DNA of 64,000 nt from Litorimonas sp964425355 (GTDB lineage Bacteria > Pseudomonadota > Alphaproteobacteria > Caulobacterales > Maricaulaceae), in NCBI GenBank assembly GCA_964425355.1, contig CAYRMO010000003.1:1-64000 (forward strand). Reading direction: 5' to 3'. Shown piece after piece: positions 1-8,389 of this stretch (positions are counted from its first letter, which is position 1; every line of letters starts with the position of its first letter). Position numbers and translations under genes: made by a program. The notes under the pieces were generated by a model. It searched no databases. It had not been told where the DNA came from and saw nothing but the letters and a program-made list of their open reading frames with translations.

Positions 1-2464
1 GCTCTAGATCGGCGGTACTTTGAATCGGGAGGCGGATCGTGAAGTTTGTACCTTTACCGACTTGGCTTGTGACAGAAATTGTTCCCCCCATCATTTCAAC
101 CAGATTCGCTGAAATAGAGAGACCTAGACCCGTGCCTTCATATTCGCGAGTCGCTGACCCATCGACTTGGCTGAATTTTTCGAAGATCGTGTCGATTTGA
201 TCACTTGGAATACCAATGCCCGTATCTTCGACTTGAACAACCAAGTCCACAAGATCATTGTCTCGTCTTTGACCTGTCACGTTAATCAGAACATGGCCTT
301 GATGGGTAAATTTTAGTCCATTCCCAACGAGATTTGTCAAAACTTGTCTGATACGCCCCACATCCCCGACAAATGTAGTCGGAAGATCGGGTTGGATTCG
401 CACAAGAAGATCAACATCTTTGTCTGTGGCAGCACTTGAGAGCAGGGCGGTCACATCTTCAATCGATTTGCGGATCAAGAATGGAATCGGATTGATTTTA
501 AGTTGACCGGCTTCAATCTTGGAGAAGTCCAAAATGTCATTAATGATGGTGATCAAGGCATGGCCGGAACTCGTAATGGTTTCTGCGAAATGTTTCTGAC
601 GATCATCCAATTGAGTCATGGATAGCAGTTCCGTCATGCCAATAATGCCGTTCATGGGGGTTCTAATTTCATGGCTCATATTGGCCAAGAATTCAGATTT
701 TGCTTTTTCCGCGATTTTGGCTTTTTCAATGGCTTCATTCATTTCCGTCACATTGGTGATGGATACAACCTGCCCACCAGAGGGGATCGGACGATTGCGT
801 CGGATAAAATGTGCATTTTTTAAATTAAAGGAATCATCTTGTGATTGGGTCAGGTCATTTTGCATCAAATAATTTTCTAACCAGATTTTAGGGTCTTCGC
901 CATCTGTTGACAGTGCATCTACCTCAACCAAAGATTTGATAAGGTCTTCCCGCGTCATACCTTTTTCGCACCGAATGCCTAAGGTGGTAAAGATATCCTG
1001 ATAGGCCGAGTTCACTTCTGCCACTACACCGTCTTTGTCGTAAATTAATAACCCATCTGAGAGACTTTCTATCGCGTGGGAAAATACTTCTGATCTATAT
1101 CTATTTTGTTCTTCAAGGCGTGAATTTTCTTCTGTCATAGCTGAAAGCGCCAGACCGATCTCGCCTCCACTCGTCATACTCCCACTCGCTGCATGGGCGC
1201 TTGCAACGGCAGCTGAAGGACTTTTTGCTAAAACGCGTTGAGACGCTTCATAGCCAGCTTCAAGATGCTCGTCTCTGATATTTGGATCATGTTCTCCAAC
1301 ATTTAGGCCCAGATATTCTTGCGCCGCCGTGACACGTAAAACACCCATTTTCTTCATGAGGCCAATCACAATAAACCCAGTTCCCATGGCCCATGCAACA
1401 CAGGCAAATGATCCAAACATCTGTACCGCAAATTGGCTCCACGCATTGCCCGTTGGCAGATCAGATATGGCGAAAAAGGGAAATAATACGGCGCCTAACA
1501 CACCTGCAAACCCGTGAACGCCGACAACGCCGACGGGATCATCAATTTTAGCTTTGTAAAGCAGAACGTGATTTCCGATTATGGCGGCCGCGCCTCCAAT
1601 AAATCCAATTATCGCCGCTCCGATTGGGCCCAGAAAAGTTACCCCGGCCGTCAACGCGACGAGCCCGCCCAATAGGCCGTTAAAGCTGGCTTCTGGAGAT
1701 AGTGTTTTATTGTGTAGGAAATAGCCACATATCTTACCGGCGAGTCCCCCAGCGGCACCTCCGATAACAGTCCCAAGGGCGACATCTGAAAAGAGGGTAG
1801 ATCCCGGAATAAGTGACCCGGTGTTAAAAGGCACCCAGGTCACAAATAATATCAGAGCTCCGGTTAAAGCCAGAACAGGACTGTAGCCTGAAATGGGTTG
1901 AACCTCTCCAGTTTCTGAAAAGCGACCTGTGCGTGGCCCTAAAATAAGGATGGCTGCAAGGGCGTAAAACGCGCCTAAGGCGTGAATAGCAACGCCACCC
2001 GCATGATCATAAAAGCCCAAATTTGCTAAGAAGGCCAAATTTGATGTGATGATTGTATTGCCCCACACCCAATGACCGAAAACTGGGTATATTAAGATCG
2101 CAATTGCGGCTGTACTGAAGAGATAGGCCCCAATCCGCATACGTTCAGCAACGGCGCCGGATACGATTGTTGCGACAACAGAACAAAATGCAAGATTAAA
2201 AATTAAAAGTTGCGGCCAATTTCCCGTAGCCTCAAGCGCGTCGCGAACGCCACCCAAGCCAATATACCCGCCCATTGACAAGCCATACATTAAGCTGAAA
2301 CCAATCAAGGAATAGCAAAACACACAGATGATCATGTCAGAGACATTTTTCTGGGCGACATTGACGGCGTTTTTAGCTCTGACTGAGCCAGCCTCAATTA
2401 AGAGGAACCCCGCTTGCATTAAAAATACCAGGAAGGCCGCAATGATTAACCAGCTATCAGTCAT
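1..2464 (-). CDS. Ammonium channel (Amt)-PAS-histidine kinase fusion, 3' part missing
   Basis: The frame is open from an ATG at 2464 to the window edge, 821 codons, so the C-terminus lies outside. Residues 1-390 are a complete Amt/MEP/Rh channel. Its pore residues are present: Asp153, the twin histidines His161 and His317, the FxxxF pair in TM3, and the FNTGS stretch carrying the Phe and Ser of the ammonium site. A hydrophilic linker and a PAS-like segment (about 450-560) follow. Next come HisKA with His598 in SHEIRTPMNG, and a HATPase domain with N, G1 (DTGIGIP) and G2 (GTGLGL) boxes. A receiver domain may follow beyond the edge. By analogy with known Amt-kinase fusions it probably reports external ammonium to a response regulator; whether it also transports cannot be read from sequence. 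No glnK lies beside it in the window. Confidence 0.93.
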   Translation of the reverse strand, partial: MTDSWLIIAAFLVFLMQAGFLLIEAGSVRAKNAVNVAQKNVSDMIICVFCYSLIGFSLMYGLSMGGYIGLGGVRDALEATGNWPQLLIFNLAFCSVVATIVSGAVAERMRIGAYLFSTAAIAILIYPVFGHWVWGNTIITSNLAFLANLGFYDHAGGVAIHALGAFYALAAILILGPRTGRFSETGEVQPISGYSPVLALTGALILFVTWVPFNTGSLIPGSTLFSDVALGTVIGGAAGGLAGKICGYFLHNKTLSPEASFNGLLGGLVALTAGVTFLGPIGAAIIGFIGGAAAIIGNHVLLYKAKIDDPVGVVGVHGFAGVLGAVLFPFFAISDLPTGNAWSQFAVQMFGSFACVAWAMGTGFIVIGLMKKMGVLRVTAAQEYLGLNVGEHDPNIRDEHLEAGYEASQRVLAKSPSAAVASAHAASGSMTSGGEIGLALSAMTEENSRLEEQNRYRSEVFSHAIESLSDGLLIYDKDGVVAEVNSAYQDIFTTLGIRCEKGMTREDLIKSLVEVDALSTDGEDPKIWLENYLMQNDLTQSQDDSFNLKNAHFIRRNRPIPSGGQVVSITNVTEMNEAIEKAKIAEKAKSEFLANMSHEIRTPMNGIIGMTELLSMTQLDDRQKHFAETITSSGHALITIINDILDFSKIEAGQLKINPIPFLIRKSIEDVTALLSSAATDKDVDLLVRIQPDLPTTFVGDVGRIRQVLTNLVGNGLKFTHQGHVLINVTGQRRDNDLVDLVVQVEDTGIGIPSDQIDTIFEKFSQVDGSATREYEGTGLGLSISANLVEMMGGTISVTSQVGKGTNFTIRLPIQSTADLE

Positions 2465-2488
2465 AGGTCGTCTGTCTTTTTTATTGTC

Positions 2489-2518
2489 GTCCCCATGATT
2501 GCCGAAGCAATCACGGAC
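2489..2518 (-). promoter_or_regulatory. Stable hairpin in the leader of the Amt-kinase gene
   Basis: On the minus strand TGATTGC-TTCG-GCAATCA forms a perfect 7-bp stem with a UUCG tetraloop. An outer GTCC/GGAC pairing extends it across a small internal loop. It ends 24 nt before the start codon and has no U-run, so it looks like a leader structure rather than a terminator. No sigma-54 promoter motif is visible upstream. A function is not shown. Confidence 0.4.
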
Positions 2519-2677
2519 TTAGAAGTCCACACACATGACGGTTTATTAAGACTTAAGGACAATAAATGGTTAATTCCTCCACCCAAGGTTGGAGTTTTTC
2601 GCGTAAAAACTGAATATTCACACCGAAGTGATATAGTTTAGACTAAAATTCCGGTTGATCTTTTTATTGACGGGATA

Positions 2678-3637
2678 TTACGAATCTGGGGTCGAGGTTA
2701 AGCGTTGCGCAATCGCGTCCCAGCAGGCTTGCGTGGCATCAATGCCCGTAAAGCGCTTTAATTCCTGAACGCCTGTTGGGCTGGTGATATTGATTTCAGT
2801 CATTTTATCACCAATCACATCAATCCCGACGAGGATTTGACCTCTTTCTTTGAGCATCGGGCCGATCGCGTTGCAAATGCGTAAATCTTCTTGAGTTAGC
2901 TCGGTTGGAACCGCTTTTCCGCCGACATGCATATTACTGCGGGTCTCGCCTTTTTGAGGCACGCGGTTGATTGCGCCAATAGGTTCGCCATCGATGATGA
3001 GGATGCGTTTATCGCCCTTGCTCACATCAGGTAGAAAGGCTTGGGCGATTATGGGTTCACGGCTTGATTCCATGAACATTTCAAAAATCGAGCTATAATT
3101 CGGATCTGTTTCGGTCACACGGAAAATTCCGGCCCCGCCATTTCCATAGAGCGGTTTTAAAATAATATCTTTATAGCGCTGGCGAAAGGCGTCGATTGCG
3201 CCCCGATCGCGACTGATCAAGGTTGCAGGCATGAGATCCGGGTAATCAAGCGGCAGAATTTTCTCCGGACAGTTCCGAACCCATTTCGGATTATTGACGA
3301 CGAGTGTTTCCCCGTCCAGTCTTTCGAGCAAATGGGTGGCCGTGATATAGGACATATCAAAAGGCGGGTCTTGCCGCATCCAGACCACATCCATATCTTT
3401 GCTCAGATCAATAAGCTCTCTCTCGCCAAACAGGCCGGGAACATTTGAGTCGCGTTGCACGGTCATTGGGCGCGCATAAGCGAGGATTTTGCCTTCATCA
3501 TAAACTAGATGTTCAGGGCCATATTCCCACATTGTCCACCCGCGGGCTTGCGCGGTTTCCGCCAAGGCAAATGTCGTATCTCCATCAATGTCCACAGTTT
3601 CCATGGGGTCCATTTGAAAGGCGACATGTTTTCTCAT
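2678..3637 (-). CDS. gshB: Glutathione synthase
   Basis: Product of 319 residues, the usual size of GshB, which joins gamma-glutamylcysteine and glycine with ATP in the cytoplasm. The N-terminus (HVAFQMDPMETVDIDGDTTF) matches the conserved MDP start of the family. The ATP-grasp glycine loop is at about residues 162-171 (PLYGNGGAGI), and the C-terminal metal/ATP residues lie in EINITSPTG. The ATG at 3637 is chosen because GGAG lies about 9 nt upstream and because the family begins here; an ATG 57 nt further upstream lacks support. No gshA is seen in the window. It is transcribed on its own, facing away from the ybjQ operon. Confidence 0.95.
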   Translation of the reverse strand: MRKHVAFQMDPMETVDIDGDTTFALAETAQARGWTMWEYGPEHLVYDEGKILAYARPMTVQRDSNVPGLFGERELIDLSKDMDVVWMRQDPPFDMSYITATHLLERLDGETLVVNNPKWVRNCPEKILPLDYPDLMPATLISRDRGAIDAFRQRYKDIILKPLYGNGGAGIFRVTETDPNYSSIFEMFMESSREPIIAQAFLPDVSKGDKRILIIDGEPIGAINRVPQKGETRSNMHVGGKAVPTELTQEDLRICNAIGPMLKERGQILVGIDVIGDKMTEINITSPTGVQELKRFTGIDATQACWDAIAQRLTSTPDS

Positions 3638-3792
3638 CAGGCGGGCTCCAGACTGGTTTAGGTTGCAACTGAGCTTAGTCGCAAAGGAAATCAACCAAAA
3701 GCGCGAAATTCATTTGCGACATGCCTTTTTTTCCTTTTGCGTCACGTTACAGTTTCATGCCACAATAATATAAACCACAAAAGGGTGCCAAA

Positions 3793-4107
3793 ATGATCTT
3801 ATCAAATCTCGAAACAGTACCGGGACGAAATATCCTCGAATTTAAAGGCCTTGTTCAAGGCAATACGGTTCGCGCCAAACATGTCGGCCGCGATATTATG
3901 GCGGGCCTCAAAAATATCGTCGGGGGTGAATTGCAGGGTTATACAGAATTACTCGACGAAGCTCGGTCCGAGGCAACAGCGCGCATGATCCAAGAAGCCC
4001 AAGCCCTTGGTGCCAATGCCGTCGTGAATGTTAGGTTTTCAACAAGCGCTGTCACGCAAGGGGCGTCAGAGCTTTATGTCTATGGTACAGCTGTGGTGAC
4101 CAATTAA
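3793..4107 (+). CDS. YbjQ/UPF0145 family protein, soluble copy
   Basis: 104 residues, a complete YbjQ (DUF74) domain. Visible family features are the opening strand with TVPGRNILEFKGLVQGNTV, the central GGELQGYTELLDEAR helix start, and the GANAVVNVRF strand. The family forms small ring-like oligomers; its biochemical role is unsettled. It is the first gene of a four-gene operon: its TAA overlaps the ATG of the next gene by one base. An AT-rich promoter-like stretch (AATAATATAA) lies 20-30 nt upstream. The next gene is a diverged, membrane-anchored copy. Confidence 0.85.
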   Translation: MILSNLETVPGRNILEFKGLVQGNTVRAKHVGRDIMAGLKNIVGGELQGYTELLDEARSEATARMIQEAQALGANAVVNVRFSTSAVTQGASELYVYGTAVVTN

Positions 4108-4547
4108 TGTTTGAAATTCTAATAACATTAACATTGCTTGGCATCGGGGCTTATTTTGGAACACAGGCCCAGAAAAAACATATTGAAACATTGAACCAAA
4201 AAGAATCCGATTTATCCCATATCCTTGTCACCAATATAAAAACAATCCCGGATGAATTTCACAGTCCGGAACTTGTGACGGGCTCAACCGTGATTGCCTT
4301 TGATTATTTCAGACGATTTATTGCAGGATTTGTCATGCTGGTTGGTGGCAAGATTACCATGTATGAAACCATGTTGGACCGGGCCAGACGACAAGCGCTG
4401 GTCAGGCTCCTGGAAGAGGCTGAACAAAGCGGCGCCAGGGCGGTTTACAATATCAGATTTGAATTTTCTCGCATTGGGTCTTCCGGGGGAAAATCGCAAG
4501 TCGGCGGCGGCGCTGAATTACTGGCTTATGGAACAGCCGTAAAATGA
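4107..4547 (+). CDS. YbjQ-like protein with N-terminal membrane anchor
   Basis: 146 residues. A hydrophobic segment at about 2-18 looks like a signal anchor. It is followed by a charged linker and a diverged YbjQ domain: FRRFIAGFVMLVGGKITMYETMLDRAR corresponds to the GGxLxxYTxLLxxAR region of the upstream protein, and GARAVYNIRFEFS to GANAVVNVRF. The pairing looks like a local duplication with an added anchor, so the two products may form a membrane-tethered mixed oligomer (inference). Start and stop overlap both neighbours, so translation is probably coupled. Confidence 0.75.
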   Translation: MFEILITLTLLGIGAYFGTQAQKKHIETLNQKESDLSHILVTNIKTIPDEFHSPELVTGSTVIAFDYFRRFIAGFVMLVGGKITMYETMLDRARRQALVRLLEEAEQSGARAVYNIRFEFSRIGSSGGKSQVGGGAELLAYGTAVK

Positions 4548-5368
4548 ATGAGATAAAGTCTTCAAATGGATTGGTATTAAACAGGCATCATTGGCCCGTC
4601 GATAATCCTATTTCCGTTATGATGCTTGTGCATGGTTTTGGTGAGCATGGCGGACGATACGCGCCTATGGCTCGATTTCTAAATAATCATGATATTGCTG
4701 TTGTCAGTATGGATTTGCATGGCCATGGGGAAACGGATGGCAAAAGAGGTGTCATCTCGGCTTATGATGATTTCCGAGCCGATCTGTCTGGTCTGATTGA
4801 CTATACGAAACATCATTATCCCGACGCCCATCTTACACTTTATGGACATTCTATGGGTGGGGGTATTGTCTTAGATTACGGATTTAACGTACCAAGCGCC
4901 TTGCCTATCATTGCCAGCGCCCCGTTAATTGCATTACCTGATCCAGTCCCTGCGCCTTTGCGTTTTATTATAAAAGTTCTGGCGCGCTTAAAACATGATT
5001 TTTCGCTCAGCCAACCCCTTGTAGGAGAGAAAATTTCAACACTGGTGGAAGAGCAAAAGCTCTATGATGCTGATCCACTAAATCACAGCACGCTGGGCTT
5101 TAAAACGGCGGTAGAAATTGTTGAAAATGGCGAGCGAATATTAGAGCAGGCGCAGAGTTGGGACCGGCCTCTGTTATTGTTCCATGCCAAAGATGATCAA
5201 TTAACGTCTTTTGAGGGATCTAAGACATTTGCGTCTCAGGCTGCCCAGGTTGAGTTTCACGCTTTCGAAAATTGCGCACATGAAATGCATAATGACGTAA
5301 CCCGTGACGCCATATATGATTTAATGCGCGACTTTATTCTTACACAAGCAAAAGCCAAATCCTCATGA
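4544..5368 (+). CDS. Alpha/beta hydrolase (monoacylglycerol lipase/lysophospholipase type)
   Basis: 274 residues of the Hydrolase_4 family. The HGFGEH oxyanion region is at 30-35 and the nucleophile elbow GHSMGG gives Ser103. Asp218 (AKDDQL) and His246 (CAHEMH) complete the triad at the expected spacing. The closest functional class is the monoglyceride lipase/PldB-like group, which releases fatty acids from glycerides or lysophospholipids; the substrate is not determinable here. No signal peptide, so cytoplasmic. It overlaps the upstream YbjQ-like gene by 4 nt and the downstream gene by 4 nt, which implies one polycistronic message. Confidence 0.88.
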   Translation: MNEIKSSNGLVLNRHHWPVDNPISVMMLVHGFGEHGGRYAPMARFLNNHDIAVVSMDLHGHGETDGKRGVISAYDDFRADLSGLIDYTKHHYPDAHLTLYGHSMGGGIVLDYGFNVPSALPIIASAPLIALPDPVPAPLRFIIKVLARLKHDFSLSQPLVGEKISTLVEEQKLYDADPLNHSTLGFKTAVEIVENGERILEQAQSWDRPLLLFHAKDDQLTSFEGSKTFASQAAQVEFHAFENCAHEMHNDVTRDAIYDLMRDFILTQAKAKSS

Positions 5369-5706
5369 AAATCTATCACCTAAAAGCCTGTGACACCTGT
5401 CGCAAGGCGATCAAAGCCCTAGAGCAAAATGGTCATGACCTGGAGAAACATGATGTCCGCGCGGATGGGTTAAGCCGCTCTGATATTGAAACATTGGAAC
5501 AAGCTTTGGGATATGAAGCTCTGGTCAATAAACGCAGCACGACCTGGCGGGGATTAGATGAGACCCAAAAAACAGGCCTCGCCCGCGAAAACGCGATTTC
5601 TCTTATTATTGAAAACCCCACATTAATGAAACGCCCCGTCATTGAAAAAGATGGGGCCTATACGATTGGCTGGACGAAAGATGTTCAAAGCCAATATGGG
5701 GTATAA
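5365..5706 (+). CDS. ArsC/Spx/YffB-family thioredoxin-fold protein
   Basis: 113 residues, typical of the ArsC-like family. A redox-type CDTC motif puts Cys9 and Cys12 at the N-terminus of the first helix. The KRPVI segment late in the protein supplies the conserved Arg-cis-Pro element. Unlike true glutaredoxin-linked arsenate reductases it has two cysteines in a CxxC arrangement, as in Spx and YffB proteins. There are no other ars genes nearby, so arsenate reduction is unlikely. It is the last gene of the ybjQ operon, followed at once by a hairpin terminator. Confidence 0.82.
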   Translation: MKIYHLKACDTCRKAIKALEQNGHDLEKHDVRADGLSRSDIETLEQALGYEALVNKRSTTWRGLDETQKTGLARENAISLIIENPTLMKRPVIEKDGAYTIGWTKDVQSQYGV

Positions 5707-5729
5707 AAAAACCTCCCGTGAGCGGGAGG
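5705..5729. terminator. Hairpin terminator between convergent genes, best on the minus strand
   Basis: CCTCCCG-TGAG-CGGGAGG is a perfect 7-bp stem. The A-tract at 5705-5711 becomes a U-run for minus-strand transcripts, so it should end the 5754-8016 operon efficiently. Downstream of the plus-strand genes the run is only ATTTAA, so termination in that direction would be weaker. Confidence 0.75.
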
Positions 5730-5753
5730 ATTTAACGTGAATTTTAGGGTCAA

Positions 5754-6311
5754 TTAAGGTGGCCCCCAGCCGACACCCGTAGATCCTTCAGGATCAAAAT
5801 AGTATAGCTTATTCGATTTTTTGCCATTGTAAATCTGACTGATAGAGAGATAGCCAGACATTTTCCATTGACCATTTTTAGCTGTGACGGTTAGCGATTC
5901 CCGCAAGTTGGATTCAATCGTAACGCGATTATTTACAGGGTCTTCAATCATGGGGGATGATATCCAATCTGTCCCCGGAAGGTTTGTTACTGCATTTGTC
6001 GGGTCAAACATCGATATGTCATCGACATCAAGTTCTGGAATAGAGACAAGGCTACAATTGATAATATTCATGGAAAAACCTGGCATTTTCCTTTTGCCGG
6101 GCGTGTTTTCCGCGGATGCCATCACTTTGACGTCGATTCTATCACCTTTTTGAAAATTAAACGTGCTGGCGAGCGGTCCATGCGCCAGTTGTTCACACCG
6201 ATTTCCCTTTTCATCATAAAAGCAGAATTGTAGAGATTCGGTGATCTGTTCTGCGGCAAAGCAGAGTTCTAGAATATAGGTTTTTGGGTTGTTACTATTT
6301 GATACTGTCAT
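5754..6311 (-). CDS. Uncharacterised protein paired with a membrane TPR regulator
   Basis: 185 residues, not recognised. No signal peptide or membrane segment is visible. The composition and the repeated hydrophobic/polar alternation suggest an all-beta cytosolic fold. The N-terminal half (YILELCFAAEQITESLQFCF) and the C-terminal half (KMSGYLSISQIYNGKKSN) each contain predicted strands, and the end is Gly/Pro rich. The start ATG at 6311 has GGAGG about 9 nt upstream, inside the end of the upstream regulator gene, and the two genes overlap by 17 nt. It is therefore probably translationally coupled to that regulator and could be its effector or partner (inference). Confidence 0.75.
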   Translation of the reverse strand: MTVSNSNNPKTYILELCFAAEQITESLQFCFYDEKGNRCEQLAHGPLASTFNFQKGDRIDVKVMASAENTPGKRKMPGFSMNIINCSLVSIPELDVDDISMFDPTNAVTNLPGTDWISSPMIEDPVNNRVTIESNLRESLTVTAKNGQWKMSGYLSISQIYNGKKSNKLYYFDPEGSTGVGWGPP

Positions 6312-8016
6312 TTTTTGCGCCCTCCTGGGCTAACAATAAATGATAATTCTTATCTTGACGTAAATTTTTCAATTCAGGGTCATTTTTAATTTCGATTAGC
6401 GGATATCCGGCTTGCAACGCTTTTTGGAGCATAAGGAGTGCGTCTTCACGCTCGGAAAGCAATTCAAAGATTGCAAGTGCTCGATAGTAAATTGCGCTTG
6501 GATAATCTGCACTCAGGTCAATGCCATTAATAATCCGACGCGCTTCATCCAGGTTTCCACGTTTCGCATTGTAAAGCGCTAGGCGACTATTTAGCCTTGG
6601 ACTGCTCGGGTTTTTTTCATGCTCCGTCTCCAATAATCTTATAGCTTGATCATAGGCTGCGATAGATTCCTGTCGTCGATTTGGTACAAATCGATAGGCG
6701 TCAGCAAGATTAGCCCAATACAGGTAGTGATGCGTATCTCCATCGAATTCCAAAGTCTTTTCGAATGCGTCCGCCGACATTTCAAATTGACCCTGGAAAA
6801 ACAGATAGGTGCCCAAATTATTATAAAGCAGAGCTGATTTATCCACGGCCAACCCGTCTTGTAAGGTTTGGATTGCCTCGGTGGTTCGATCTTGTAAATG
6901 TAAAACGTGTGCGAGTGCAGCGTAGCCATCTGGGCTATTCTTTGAAACCGCAATCACCTGCCTAAACATATTTTCGGCTTGTTCATATTGGTTTTGCATA
7001 AGCAAACTTTCACCTGAATACTGGTAAAATATGGGTGTGTCAGGATAGAGTTCCATACCTCTATTCAGAGCTTCTATGGCAATTTCTGAATGGCCCAATT
7101 TATTTTGCGTGCGCGCCAAGCCCTCCAGTAGGAATTTATTGTCTGGGTCTAGTACACCTGCCCGATCATAAGATTTCATTGCGCCATCAAGATCACCTGA
7201 GAATTCTTTCGCCCAACCCAGGGCAATATTGGCGAGACCTAAATGGCTGTCACTTCGTAGGGCGGCTTCAGCTGAAGATTTAGCGCGTCGCAAAAGGGCA
7301 GGGTCCTTATCATTACCTTCATATTGCCTGATTAATGCAAAAGACAATCCGGCTCTGGCGGCTGCATTGTCAGGATTATCTGCCAAAATTTCGGTAAAAA
7401 TGCGTTCAGAATCCAAAATTATCGAATCTTGAGAGAAATAATTTAATTTCTCATAACCCTGTGCCAATTGCGCGCGTGTCGAATTTGGGCTTAGGCTGGT
7501 ATTGAAACGCGGGAACAACAATGTTGCTACAGCAAAAATCAAAACACAGGACGCAATAGTAACTAAGAGTTTTGAGGGATTTCGTTTTGGAGTGGCTTGT
7601 ATCTCAGTTTTTGAAAATAGCTGTTCTGCCTCGAATTCCGGTTTGGCAGCGATGTCCGCGACTTCATTTTTTATTGAAGTTGGCGTCTTGATCGCGGGCG
7701 CGTCATTCACGACAGCCGCCCCAATTTCTGCAATAAAGCGATAGCCTCGCCTTGGAATGGTCTTTATATATTTGGCTTCGCCACGACTATCCCCAAGCGC
7801 TTTGCGAATTAAGGAAATAGCGCGAGACAGGCGCTCATCCCCGCCAAACTCGACACCCCAAACGGCTTCGATCAGATCTGACCTTGTAAGAACCTGATCC
7901 TTCTTATCCACGAGGACTTCAAGGACACGCATGACCTTTGATTCCATAGTAAACTGCCCCGCAGGACTTTGTATCGTGAGGGCGTCAAAATTGATATCAG
8001 CTTGACCAATGCGCAT
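6295..8016 (-). CDS. Membrane winged-helix transcriptional regulator with TPR sensor region (CadC-like)
   Basis: 573 residues. Residues 1-98 are an OmpR-type winged helix: the LTRSDLIEAVWG helix, the DERLSRAISLIRKALGD recognition helix, and the KTIPRRGYRF wing. A linker leads to a single transmembrane segment at about 150-168 (LLVTIASCVLIFAVATLLF). The remaining 400 residues are helical repeats of TPR type, several with the A-x-x-G-Y/L-A and P spacing. This is the CadC/ToxR topology, in which a membrane-bound factor contacts DNA directly; the periplasmic TPR array suggests protein or peptide sensing (inference). The coding end overlaps the next gene by 17 nt. Confidence 0.88.
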   Translation of the reverse strand: MRIGQADINFDALTIQSPAGQFTMESKVMRVLEVLVDKKDQVLTRSDLIEAVWGVEFGGDERLSRAISLIRKALGDSRGEAKYIKTIPRRGYRFIAEIGAAVVNDAPAIKTPTSIKNEVADIAAKPEFEAEQLFSKTEIQATPKRNPSKLLVTIASCVLIFAVATLLFPRFNTSLSPNSTRAQLAQGYEKLNYFSQDSIILDSERIFTEILADNPDNAAARAGLSFALIRQYEGNDKDPALLRRAKSSAEAALRSDSHLGLANIALGWAKEFSGDLDGAMKSYDRAGVLDPDNKFLLEGLARTQNKLGHSEIAIEALNRGMELYPDTPIFYQYSGESLLMQNQYEQAENMFRQVIAVSKNSPDGYAALAHVLHLQDRTTEAIQTLQDGLAVDKSALLYNNLGTYLFFQGQFEMSADAFEKTLEFDGDTHHYLYWANLADAYRFVPNRRQESIAAYDQAIRLLETEHEKNPSSPRLNSRLALYNAKRGNLDEARRIINGIDLSADYPSAIYYRALAIFELLSEREDALLMLQKALQAGYPLIEIKNDPELKNLRQDKNYHLLLAQEGAKNDSIK

Positions 8017-8167
8017 GAATTAATCCGAGTCAAATCCCTTCCGCGATTTAAAATGGAAATTTTCTAAAAATCCCTTATCAGTAAATTTAAAAAAATCTAC
8101 CCCCCTTAAAAAACCGTGACCTAAGAAAGACCTAAGAAAAGAATTAGGGAGACAACAGGACTTCGTG

Positions 8168-8352
8168 TTCCGGGATGTTCATAAGAACCTTGCTTTTGAG
8201 GTGGTTGGTACCCCCCATTATATTCTGGGGCGCATTACGCAATCCGGCCAAGTCTCGAAAGTCTCGGATCGTATGTGGGCGATCCGGGTTTTACATAAAA
8301 AGACCATTCATGCTGGTCTTTTAACGGGTCTTTTCTTCTCTTCTTCCCGGAA
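8168..8352 (+). ncRNA. Structured RNA candidate resembling 6S RNA
   Basis: A gene-free stretch of 498 nt (8017-8514) contains this 185-nt segment. Its ends pair perfectly as TTCCGGGA (8168-8175) and TCCCGGAA (8345-8352). Inside are GTTC-ATAA-GAAC (8177-8188), GGATCG...CGATCC near the middle, and a strong AAAAGACC...GGTCTTTT hairpin (8298-8322) towards the 3' side. Overall length, a long closing stem, a GATGTTC segment after it, a GGTTGGT near the apex and a hairpin in the 3' half recall E. coli 6S RNA. An 8-bp end pairing can occur by chance, and the gene order usual for 6S (folate cyclo-ligase) is absent, so this is tentative. The strand is inferred from the 6S comparison. Confidence 0.35.
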
Positions 8353-8389
8353 TAAGAAAAAGCAATAATAGTCTCGAAAGAGATTTATT

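Noticed and set aside
2465..2677. Possible NtrC/sigma-54 control of the Amt-kinase gene
   Set aside because: I looked for a TGGCAC-N5-TTGC element on the minus strand and did not find one.
4107..5706. Arsenic resistance operon suggested by the ArsC-like gene
   Set aside because: No arsB, acr3 or arsR is present, and the CxxC motif favours the Spx/YffB branch.
8165..8368. Plus-strand open frame of 67 codons
   Set aside because: It has no ribosome site or family match and lies exactly over the paired, structured RNA candidate.
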